NCBI GenBank assembly: GCA_028554795.2
Contig: JAPYKE020000563.1
Span: 1 to 64,000 of the forward strand
Direction: 5' to 3'
DNA length: 64,000 nt
Source of the DNA: Sinohyriopsis cumingii
Taxonomy: Eukaryota > Mollusca > Bivalvia > Unionida > Unionidae
The notes beneath the pieces are model-generated. The model was not told where the DNA came from. It did no database searches and saw only the letters and a program-made list of their open reading frames with translations. The stretch's first letter is position 1; each line of letters begins with the position of its first letter. Positions 23,284 to 31,359 of the stretch are shown piece after piece. A program made the position numbers and the translations under genes.

Positions 23284-23470
23284 CCGGCGTAAAAATATTA
23301 TTGAAACAAAACAACAGCTTCGAGATGAGATTACCAAGATAATTCCATTGATTGTAAATTGCAAACGAGCGTGTTTGTTCATAGATGCTATTTGCGAGTT
23401 TGCTGCGGCAGCCACTGTGGGTCTTGGTGTAACTGGAATCACGACAACATCCACAGCTAACTTAAATGAC
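23284..23470 (+). pseudogene. Fragment of two-membrane-segment Polinton protein
   Basis: The frame reads NIIETKQQLRDEITKIIPLI, then FIDAICEFAAAATVGLGVTG and ITTTSTANLND. This is the helix-plus-hydrophobic-core arrangement of the 192-residue gene at 32576-33154 (RQSELKTIIGRY ... hydrophobic, Ala/Val-rich stretch). It lies outside the presumed right terminus of remnant 1 and on the strand opposite to remnant 2's copy, so it may come from a third element. Confidence 0.45.
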
Positions 23471-23822
23471 TGCTCAGTTGTGCTAAAAAAAAATCAGCAT
23501 GAATTTGTCTAAACTACACTATTTTAGCAGTTATTGAAATAGGGATGTGGAATTTTACCCGACTAGACAGTACCAGCTTCTAAAAGTGAAAAGAATTAAT
23601 TACCAAATATATAAAATGCCAAAAGAAAATATTTTTTTTAAGTTTACTTTTACAATTTATCTCTGAAGTCATGAATCTGAAAATAACCAAGCGGACCTAG
23701 AAGATTTTAGCAAGATGCGCATCTGAGGTTAGGCCAAGCTGTATAATCTATAACCCATATTACACCCATAAATGACACACCAAAGTAAAGGGAAGTAAAG
23801 TTTCTTTGAACAATACCTACTG
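23470..23822. repeat. Long repeat arm, partial copy
   Basis: Same orientation as the arm at 12128-12545 but lacking its first part; it runs from CAGCATGAATTTGTCTAAAC to GAACAATACC and stops 2 bp before the TA-MITE. Confidence 0.55.
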
Positions 23823-23824
23823 TA

Positions 23825-24057
23825 GCAGGAGAGAGGGTGAACAGACTCTAATTGGTTCACTCGTATTTCGCCAAAATACGCCTTCCTGGAAAATCGCAAA
23901 AAAAAAAAAGAAATCGCGATGTCCAGCGTAAGACAACCCTGTCAACGACGAAATGGCTTACCCATCCTATCGCTGATAAGTTTTTCCAATCGCGATACCT
24001 CGAACGAAAATACGCGATCGCGTCGGTGCCAAGTTGAGAGTTCACCCTCTCTGCTGA
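23825..24057. mobile_element. TA-flanked MITE, copy 1
   Basis: A 233-bp unit with terminal inverted repeats of the form GCAGSAGAGAGGGTG (start GCAGGAGAGAGGGTGAAC, end GTTCACCCTCTCTGCTGA) and TA dinucleotides directly outside both ends, compatible with a TA target-site duplication. The inverted copy at 35784-36022 has the same structure. CG-rich internal motifs include CGCGATCGCG-like sequences. No coding capacity. Confidence 0.7.
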
Positions 24058-24203
24058 TATTATCCAAAAATCGTATCAAGACAGACTCGGTACCATGCTC
24101 GAGGATCGTGTAAGTTTATTGTTATAAATCCATGCGGGGATAACTGAGCCTGACTAAATAAATTTCTAAACTTAATTATGTCGATAGCACCGCTACACCA
24201 GGT

Positions 24204-24650
24204 TTAATGAATACTTCGTAAAGTGTGAGTATCAACTCCATTAAACACAGCAAGAATATTACAATTATCCCTGATCACTTTAGGAATTTGTGTATATCGC
24301 TGGGCTACATAAATCACATCGGTGTTTTTGTTCCTGCCTCTGGAAAATATCGTAGCTGGATTTGATTCTTTATCAAGCATTACATCATCGTACACGACTA
24401 AATTGTTAATAAACCCATCAATATCATCAACACTCGGCGCTTCATCGATATCAGTGATAAATTCGATAACATCATCGCCGTTTTCATTTAAAGATTTTGC
24501 ATTTTCATTAAAATCCTTTAGTACATCATAGCGCCGCTGGTCATCTACAGACGGAGCTACCAAATACAACTCATCCCACCTAAGCCATCTTCTTATTAAA
24601 TTAAGTAACAGTTGTGTTTTACCACTTCCGCATATATCGTAATAACACTA
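24204..24650 (-). pseudogene. Packaging ATPase remnant (Polinton 2)
   Basis: The minus strand reads a Walker A core GSGKTQLLLNLIRRWLRWDE (about 24584-24645), then ELYLVAPSVDDQRRYDVLKD, the Walker B segment NNLVVYDDVMLDKESNPATI (about 24345-24405), then DVIYVAQRYTQIPKVIRDNC (about 24260-24320) and ILAVFNGVDTHTLRSIH to the stop at 24204. It matches the remnant-1 ATPase motif for motif. The N-terminus before Walker A is replaced by PolB sequence (see the deletion junction finding). Open from 24569 downward; one frame change near 24570. Confidence 0.8.
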
Positions 24651-25075
24651 TTGGTGCCCAGCGTCGCTTCGAGAAGTGCCTACCAAACCAAACACAACAA
24701 CAGGATTACGTTTCTTAGCGAATTCAAACGACACTACACGAGCGAATCCTGTCAGGTCAAATCGGGTAATTGACCATTAATCACCACTCGTGTCATATCG
24801 TTTGTAGGATGTCCAAACCGCTCAAACTATCCAGCACACTCACCCATCCCGAGAAAACTTCCCGGATAACACGCGACCATATCCACCGAAATGACATCCT
24901 TGTGGTTATATTCGGTATTCTACAAACCGCCATGTCCATATTCGATACAACTTAACTGAACGTCTTCGAGGAACTCAGCGCGTGTTGGTCTCCATGAATT
25001 TCTCTCTCGCGGCGTGGGCAGCAACTGACGGGACTATAAAACAATTTTTAATAATTGCTCAGTATTTTCTAAATA
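24640..25075 (-). pseudogene. DNA polymerase B remnant, palm part (Polinton 2)
   Basis: Downstream of the transposon insertion, the minus strand reads TRAEFLEDVQLSCIEYGHGG, then NTEYNHKDVISVDMVACYPG (catalytic motif A with its Asp; about 24895-24950), SFLGMGE, FERFGHPTNDMTRVVINGQL and, in another frame, VWFGRHFSKRRWAPI (about 24660-24710). These are the palm and following segments of Polinton-type PolB. It stops abruptly at the ATPase Walker A, so the rest of the palm with motif C is deleted. At least three stops. The N-terminal part lies beyond the inserted transposon at 27476-28427. Confidence 0.75.
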
Positions 25076-27475
25076 CACTGGACAACAAATTTTTACAAAA
25101 GTCATGTTACTGAAATAAAATTAGTCAATTCTTATCAATTTGTATGTGCTGAACACGAATATGACAGTCAAATTGCAAAATTGGCTCTAGTTTTTTTGTA
25201 ATCTGCAAGAAATTAATGTTTACATAACGAAATGCATTCCAATAGTAAAAGGTCAACTGTAATAGCCTACCTATAAAAAATCAAGTCATTGACTACATCT
25301 TAGATTTCTTCGCCTGTCTCTTGTACAGCTGTTCGGGAGCATCTCTGAGGAGTGTCCAGCAGTAGTCAGCCAGCATTGTAGTGGACCATTTTCCCTGGTA
25401 TCTTTGTTCCATTGTTGCGATATCTTGATGAAAACGTTCGCCGTGTTCATCACTAACAATACCACAGTTGCTAGGAAAGAAATCCAAATGGGAATGAAGG
25501 AAGTGAATCTTTAGAGACATATTGCAGCCAAGTTTCTTATACTTCATCAACATGTCTTCTACTAGTTCCTTATAGTTTTCTGCCCTAACATTTCCGAGGA
25601 AGTTTGTAGAAACTAGGCGAAAAGCATTCCATGCTTGTTTCGCGTCACCTTCCAGCAAGTTGTTGAACCGGTCATCTTTGAAAAGCTCTCGAATCTGAGG
25701 ACCCACAAAAACTCCCTCTTTAATCTTTGCTTCGCTGAGTCGAGGGAATTTTTCATGCAGGTATCGGAATGCTGGCAAAGTCCGGTCAATGGCTTTCACG
25801 AAGTTCTTCATCAAACCTAGTTTGATGTGAAGGGGTGGTAGCAAGATTTTCTGAGCCTCAACCAGAGCTGGGTGTTGGATATTCTTCTCTCCAATGGCTA
25901 CATTCTGCCTGTGAGTCCATTCCTTCCTCATGTAGTGCATTTCCCTTGCTCGGCTATCCCACTCGCATAAGAAACACATGTATTTTGTATATCCTTGCTG
26001 CAGTCCCATTAAAAGGGCAACTACCTTCAAATCACCACAGAGGTGCCAGCTGTACTTGTTATACTCAATGGAATTCAGTAGCTGCCTTAAGTTATCGTAT
26101 GTCTCTTTCATGTGGACAGCATACGCTACTGGAATAGATGGAAGAATGTTTCCATTGTGCAAAAGCACAGCCTTGAGACTCAGTTTCGAAGAGTCCACAA
26201 ATAGTCTCCATTCTTGTGGGTCATGAGTGATTTTTAAAGCATTCATGAGGCCCTCAATATCGGAACAGAATATCAGATTACTTTCCTTTCTGAAGAAAGG
26301 CTCCAATTGCTGGTGGCGCTTTCGATATGCAGTAATTGTGACATCTTCTTCTAGAAGATTACATTGTTGGAGTCTTGATCCTAGCAATTCTGCCTTGTTC
26401 TTTGATAAGTCCAAATCACGAATCAGGTCATTTAGTTCTTCCTGTGTTATTCTGTGTGGGGTTGATGATGCACCACAGTGAAAATCTGGATCACTGCATG
26501 CTGATGGACCAGGAGAAGAACAGGTCGACTCACCTTTGTCTTCGTCAGATGAATCAAGAGAATATTCTGCTGGAGGTTCTGGAATAGGAAGTCCCTCACC
26601 ATGTGGAACTGGTCTCAATGCAGACGGAATGTTTGGGTAGACTATTCTCGACTTCTTTCGCTTCGTTATTCCGCCGGAAAGAGGAGGAACCAAGCAGAAG
26701 TAACAGTCATTTAGGTGGTTGCTTGGCTCTCTCCACACCATTGGGACTGCAAACGGCATTGATGACCTTTTGCAATTCAACCACTGTGAAAGCTGTGTTG
26801 TACATGTAGCACAGCATATATGCGGAGCCCAAGGCTTGTCTTGGTCACCAACCTTGCATCCGAAGTAAAGATGATATGCCTTCTTCACTTGAGAATTGAT
26901 ACTTTTCTTCTGGTTGGCAAATGTCACTTCCCCACAAATATAGCAAAAATTGTCCGCGGTATTAACACACTTTCGAGGCATTACTGTTCTTTATTGTACG
27001 TAAATGGATAAAATAATAAGTTTTATGTAACAGTAGCTTGAACTGTCTCGCACAACGTCTAAAATATTTTAAATGCTGAACCTATCTGATTGGGCTTTAT
27101 ATAGTACACTGCTTACGTCAGCTTCAGCAGCCGCCTGGCATTAGTATAATAGGCCTACACATGTATAGTACACTGCTGACGTCAACTTACTTCAGCAGCC
27201 GCATGGCATTAGTATTGCATTGCATCAGAAAATGATGCAATCAACTGTGGATGATGTGAGCATGATGGTATTATGCAATGTTACATCATTATTCCGGATG
27301 TTGCTGCAGTCCTACTGGAGAAATTTACACAGTGAAACATAGAAAATGAGGTATATGAATATCTTCAAAACGAGAGCCAATACAAATTTTTCACGGTTAT
27401 ATTCGTGTTCGGCACACCAAAATACTACAGATTAGGGCCTTTTCAAGTCAGTAATGATTTCACTGTTGACCAGTG
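25076..27475 (-). mobile_element. CACTGG-ended DNA transposon, copy 1 (intact ORF)
   Basis: A 2400-bp element with CACTGGWCAACA terminal inverted repeats (right end read inward CACTGGTCAACA, left end CACTGGACAACA). Subterminal similarity extends to about 160 bp (GAACACGAATATRAC and TTGGCTCTMGTTTT occur near both ends). It carries one 562-codon gene. TAT trinucleotides flank both ends. Removing the element and one TAT leaves the flanking PolB frame continuous, so TAT is very likely a 3-bp target-site duplication. A nearly identical inverted copy is at 43263-45660. Confidence 0.85.
25293..26981 (-). CDS. Putative DDE transposase, 562 aa, uncharacterised family
   Basis: A single uninterrupted 562-codon frame inside the 2.4-kb transposon. 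N-terminal zinc finger: C13-x2-C16, then C42 and the CC-x2-C cluster around 56-60 (HICCATC). A low-complexity Ser/Asp-rich linker follows (about 135-175). Residues 255-540 look like an RNase-H-fold DDE core: RLFVDSSKLSLKAVLLHNG (D263), LCGDLKVVALLMG (D317), CFLCEWDSR (C336, C339) with following His residues including LPPLHIKLG (H385), and a conserved end DEHGERFHQDIATMEQRYQG (E515). D263/D317/E515 with a CxxC-His insertion between is the arrangement of CMC, hAT and MULE-type transposases. Similar uncharacterised proteins are, to my memory, abundant in invertebrates. The start gives 20 bp to the usual ACAGTA context; no other ATG upstream in frame. Catalytic assignment is inference. Confidence 0.75.
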   Translation of the reverse strand: MPRKCVNTADNFCYICGEVTFANQKKSINSQVKKAYHLYFGCKVGDQDKPWAPHICCATCTTQLSQWLNCKRSSMPFAVPMVWREPSNHLNDCYFCLVPPLSGGITKRKKSRIVYPNIPSALRPVPHGEGLPIPEPPAEYSLDSSDEDKGESTCSSPGPSACSDPDFHCGASSTPHRITQEELNDLIRDLDLSKNKAELLGSRLQQCNLLEEDVTITAYRKRHQQLEPFFRKESNLIFCSDIEGLMNALKITHDPQEWRLFVDSSKLSLKAVLLHNGNILPSIPVAYAVHMKETYDNLRQLLNSIEYNKYSWHLCGDLKVVALLMGLQQGYTKYMCFLCEWDSRAREMHYMRKEWTHRQNVAIGEKNIQHPALVEAQKILLPPLHIKLGLMKNFVKAIDRTLPAFRYLHEKFPRLSEAKIKEGVFVGPQIRELFKDDRFNNLLEGDAKQAWNAFRLVSTNFLGNVRAENYKELVEDMLMKYKKLGCNMSLKIHFLHSHLDFFPSNCGIVSDEHGERFHQDIATMEQRYQGKWSTTMLADYCWTLLRDAPEQLYKRQAKKSKM

Positions 27476-28427
27476 ATATCTATCCGCGAGTTTTCTCACT
27501 GCGAGTTGGAGAGATTCTTAACGATATAAATCACCGTTGTGTCTTACAATTTTAAGGTATTTTTCAACTTTTAAACAACCATACTGATACAGGATCGTTT
27601 TTACTCATCTGTTTAATAAAATCAAACAGATTTTTCCGGGAGTAAAATCTCACTTCACGAACTCGTGGAAATATTGTTACCGCGGAGGTCCAGGCGTGAG
27701 CGCTCTGATCAATCATTTCAATTGGTGTCCCCTTCGATTTATTCGGCGATTCATATAAAACCTCTCCAGTTAATGTTTTTACTACCATTGGAAATTTAAA
27801 TTTACTTGATAACTCAACGACAACGTTTACTGACGCTCCTGTATCATTGACTTGCTCAGCCCACTTCGCTATTTTTTCACGTCGCAGATCGGTTAAACCG
27901 TTTCCACGCTTCACATTTGTAGAATATTACATTACTCGCTCGGCTACAAAATTCAATGATGAAAATCTCATCGGGGCAAGATCATTAATGTTAGGTCCAT
28001 CATTTAGTTGATAAATTCCATAAATAACCGAGGACACAGGATACGATCGAGCGTAATATTGTCTACCAATACCAGTCAGCGCTCCTGGATTGAAATCTTT
28101 ACTTAACACAGCAGTTTTTCCATTAGCAAGGACTGGATCACGTTTGTCACGGATAATCCACGTATCGGAGTCTGCTTGCACAATAAACTTTATTGTGAGA
28201 AGATACTTCTCATTAAGGTAATCGATAATCGCTTTCGCTCGTGTATCGTTCATTGTAGCATCAATGACAGAGTCGTCGCGTATAATTTTGAATGTAGACC
28301 ACACGTAAGAAGCTCCATCATTGCGAAATCCTTTTTTGGCATCCCTGATAATATCAATCAAATTAGTCAGAGCTCGTCTCTGTGAGTCAGATGTTAATCT
28401 GTCAAGATCGAATCTAGAAGCCTTCAA
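27476..28427 (-). pseudogene. DNA polymerase B remnant, N-terminal part (Polinton 2)
   Basis: From the ATG at 28427 the minus strand reads MKASRFDLDRLTSDSQRRAL, then WSTFKIIRDDSVIDATMNDT and FIVQADSDTWIIRDKRDPVL; a TAA at 27927 interrupts the frame, which continues without a shift into KRGNGLTDLRREKIAKWAEQ, GASVNVVVELSSKFKFPMVV and FDFIKQMSKNDPVSVWLFK (to 27564). After a frameshift VEKYLKIVRHNGDLY leads to the transposon junction. I read this as the N-terminal domain of the same PolB whose palm is at 24640-25075; this follows from continuity of frame across the insertion and from family resemblance. The two parts are separated only by the transposon. Confidence 0.65.
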
Positions 28428-28538
28428 AGGCTTAATTGCAGATCATCTCTCAAACTCATCCATATATAATTAAGAAAAACATTTAAATAAAAAATATTAT
28501 ATATAATAAATCAAGTAAGAAATCAGTGTAAATGGCTT

Positions 28539-28781
28539 ATGGTGGGTTCATTGACTCCTTGTAACAAATCCTGTATAAAAGAATACTGCGGGCAACATTC
28601 ACAGTGTGTTCATAATGGAAGCTTAGGACCAATACCATGTCTGCGATGTGGTGTCGGAGTCAGCGGACAAACACGACTATGTGTGCAGTGTTGCGGTAAG
28701 CGATACAGGGAACTTAAAAGATATTATGATAAAAAAGTAATGACAGTGACAGAGTTATTAAACGTGAAGAGGATTATTTAA
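28539..28781 (+). CDS. Small cysteine-rich protein (Polinton 2)
   Basis: An open 80-codon frame with paired cysteines: CNKSCIKEYCGQHSQC, PCLRCGVGV and RLCVQCCGKRYRELKRYY. The last two CxxC pairs could form a zinc ribbon. It ends with a Lys-rich tail. 46 bp upstream of the HNH gene on the same strand. No known function; small cysteine-rich proteins of this type accompany other Polintons (inference). Confidence 0.5.
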   Translation: MVGSLTPCNKSCIKEYCGQHSQCVHNGSLGPIPCLRCGVGVSGQTRLCVQCCGKRYRELKRYYDKKVMTVTELLNVKRII

Positions 28782-28827
28782 ATAAGTTCTCAGACAAATT
28801 ATGATTTAGACAAATACATTATATATA

Positions 28828-29325
28828 ATGGAGCAAAAAGAATTTGGTAGACATTCCATCATCAAGGATTATGAAGCAAATCGTAATGGTACAATTAGAC
28901 ATTGCAGGCTGAAAAAACCAGTTGGTTTTGGTAACAATCACGGTTATCTCATGTTTAGTGTTTGGGGCAAGAACAATTATTACTGTCATCGTTTCGTGTA
29001 CGAGAGTTACTTTGGAGAGATCAAAGACGGTCTTGTGATCGATCACATCAACAATATAAAAACCGATAATTCTTTATCCAATCTGAGAGCTGTCACGCAA
29101 AGTCAGAATGGTAAGTCTGGTAATACTAGCTGTAGTGGTAAGAGCGCCAAGGGAGTTTTATCTATAAATTTAGATACTAATGAAGAAATAATATTTCAAC
29201 CAATGTATGCAGCTGGCAAATATTTTGACATCTGCCTACCCTCAGTACGAAAAGTCGCAGAAAATATATATAAATACGCATTCTCAAAAAAATATAACCA
29301 AAAAATTATTTTCAAATATCATTAA
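28828..29325 (+). CDS. HNH homing-type endonuclease inside a Polinton
   Basis: An intact 165-codon gene. Residues about 45-95 hold an HNH_3-type motif: CHRFVYESYFGEIKDGLVID then HINNIKTDNSLSNLRAVTQS, with H-DH-N-N spacing typical of His-metal-finger nucleases in phage and giant-virus homing endonucleases. The C-terminus (LPSVRKVAENIYKYAFSKKY followed by FKYH) resembles the helix-turn-helix DNA-binding module of the same enzymes. N-terminal FGRHSIIKDYEANRNGTIRH fits the usual NUMOD4-like lead-in. Plus strand, opposite to the neighbouring PolB. It should cut DNA at a specific site; no intron is seen around it, so it is free-standing here. Confidence 0.85.
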   Translation: MEQKEFGRHSIIKDYEANRNGTIRHCRLKKPVGFGNNHGYLMFSVWGKNNYYCHRFVYESYFGEIKDGLVIDHINNIKTDNSLSNLRAVTQSQNGKSGNTSCSGKSAKGVLSINLDTNEEIIFQPMYAAGKYFDICLPSVRKVAENIYKYAFSKKYNQKIIFKYH

Positions 29326-29756
29326 GACAGAGCTAAGATGTAGCTACTTTATTATATTTTGTTTATTTTTTGGTCAGAAATTCCTATTTACATACTATTT
29401 CTTTTTCGACCTGAAACAAGGGAGATAATTCTGTAACGTAGCTTTCTCCGTAGTTGTAGTCGTAATTAACTATCTACGTCGTAATTAATTAATTAACTAT
29501 CTACGTCGTAATTAGGGATATTTATGGTTTCTAACTTACAAACAGAAAAAATAACTACGGTTACACATTGTACAACAGTGACTTATTTTTTGATCCGTTG
29601 CAGAAATATACAACGTATTTTTTCGGAAACAGTCGGAGGTATGGACCAATGTTATTTTATCAGTGCAGAAATTAGCGATTTTACTCAGTACTGTCTGTAT
29701 TAAACTTCTCATGGTGTAACTACATAATAATTTTTAAATCATATACCAGTAGATTG
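29326..29756. other. Non-coding stretch in Polinton 2
   Basis: No gene. A short direct repeat (AACTATCTACGTCGTAATTA) occurs at about 29467 and 29495. Confidence 0.5.
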
Positions 29757-30030
29757 AAGCCATGGCGCAGTGGTAGTGCAGATGATTCTCGTTCTGGGGG
29801 TCAGTGGTTCGAATCGGGCATCTTGTCGACGGTACCGATTAATAGGATTTTTCTATATATAGTAGGGGCGCCAGCAGCCCGTGTACATCTCTCATCACGT
29901 CAAATACGTAGCGAGTGCGTCTTTTGCACTTACCCCGGGATTTGATCTGGGGGTTGTACACAAATGCATTTCGCTCCCAAAATAAAAAGTAGCGTGGATG
30001 TATAAGCTCTAAGTCACACGGGTACCCACA
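29757..30030 (+). repeat. tRNA-derived SINE, family 3
   Basis: The head has an A-box-like TGGCGCAGTGGTAG and a B-box GGTTCGAATCG 40 bp later, but no acceptor stem closes, so it is not a tRNA gene. An unrelated body follows (GGGGCGCCAGCAGCCCGTG, then CCCGGGATTTGATCTGGGGG). The 3' end is approximate. Inserted between the HNH gene and the unknown gene at 30255. Confidence 0.7.
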
Positions 30031-30254
30031 AACAAAACATTCAGAAAGAATGTGGCCAAAAAGAAACGGTCATGGGATGCCGAGAAGACCATAAGAAAGG
30101 TCTATAGAAAAAACAAAAGTTTCAAACAAAGACAAAGTCTCAAACAAGGATCTCATGAAAGACACACAGGCCAGTGCAGGGACCCATGAAATGATAACCG
30201 CTCATCATAGCTACTGTTTGTTTTTGGTCTAATTTTTATTTTTAATGTGTATAT

Positions 30255-30629
30255 ATGAATTACGAAAATATCAGTGATGTAATTGTTGCTATTAACAAAT
30301 TAGAAGATGACGGTATAAATTTATCTGATAAATTAAATCCTGAAAATATTATTTCTGATTTTGAAACACTGCAGGAGGCTAAACATGAAGGAAGATATAT
30401 TTTGCCATCCCAATATAGATTTATAAAGAAAATTCAGACGGCTATGTTTCAATCACTAGCCACAGTAGAAGAACCGCGAATAAAGGAATTTGTTTCGTTG
30501 TCTCGTGCAGCTGAAAAAATTAGATCACAATTATCTCATGCATATGAAGCAAAGAAGATAATTAATTCTCGTGTGAGGCAACTAAGAAAAATTATGTCAA
30601 ATCGCGAAGCGATCGAAAACGAAATTTAG
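30255..30629 (+). CDS. Unknown Polinton 2 protein (124 aa)
   Basis: An open frame for a helical, charged protein (ISDVIVAINKLEDDGINLSD, LQEAKHEGRYILPSQYRFIK, IKEFVSLSRAAEKIRSQLSH). Probably coiled-coil. It starts at the ATG after a TATATGA context and ends in TAG. I recognise no family. Opposite strand to the structural genes downstream. Confidence 0.45.
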   Translation: MNYENISDVIVAINKLEDDGINLSDKLNPENIISDFETLQEAKHEGRYILPSQYRFIKKIQTAMFQSLATVEEPRIKEFVSLSRAAEKIRSQLSHAYEAKKIINSRVRQLRKIMSNREAIENEI

Positions 30630-30774
30630 ACTTGTTGATTTCCATCAAGGGTTTTATCAAATACGTCGAAATGAAAGTGAAAGTATATGTTCCTGACTGT
30701 TGGGAGAATGATTTTTGTTCCTTCACCACTGATAGATTTCAATAATGTTTTTTCTTGTGTTTTTCACTGAAATG

Positions 30775-31115
30775 TTTGATTTCCATGATTTTGTACTACC
30801 TAAACACCCTATCAGAATTAGCAAATCGAATAATTTCCACGATTTTTACTAGTAAATACCCTATCAGAATTAGCAAATTAGTTGATGTGCACAAAATATA
30901 TATAAATAAAATTTTACTGTTGCCCGTGCACAAAAATAAAATTATTATACTTGCATGTGAAATCAGTCGATTTACACGAATTTTACTACCTAAATACCCT
31001 TCAAAATGGAGAAATCAGTCGATTTACACGAATCTGACTACCTAAATACCCTTCAGAATTGAGAAATCAGTCGATTTACACGATTTTGGCTACCTATTAC
31101 CCCTTCAGAATAAAA
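30775..31115. repeat. 52-bp minisatellite
   Basis: Two copies (CCCTATCAGAATTAGCAAAT at 30807 and 30859) and, after a 75-bp gap, three copies (GAAATCAGTCGATTTACACG at 30959, 31011 and 31063) share a 52-bp period and the segment CTACCTAAAYACCCT. It lies between convergent genes. Confidence 0.8.
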
Positions 31116-31359
31116 TCGTTGACAGATTTTCAGTAAAAAATAATTTTTTTATAAAATTTTACTGAAATCAGAACGACAGCTTGGGTCTAGTCAGTCAGTA
31201 AAAAAAAATATCCACCTTGACTGTCAGGAGAATTATTCGTTTGGTACTGTTGTCTTGAATCCCTGAAAATTTTTACGATTGGAAATCTTTACGATTTCAC
31301 AAGTAAATTAATATTTGCCATCTCATTCCTCAAATCCAGTAAGTGGCCTGATTGGTCTG

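Noticed and set aside
23852-24113. Short overlapping frames on both strands
   Set aside because: They lie within the TA-MITE, recur in its second copy and have no coding features.
25635-26887. Several antisense frames (60-100 codons) opposite the 562-codon transposase
   Set aside because: They are shadows of the real gene, and the same frames recur antisense to copy 2 at 43.9-45.1 kb.
29757-29830. Functional tRNA gene
   Set aside because: A- and B-box motifs are present but the acceptor stem does not pair, and a SINE body follows.
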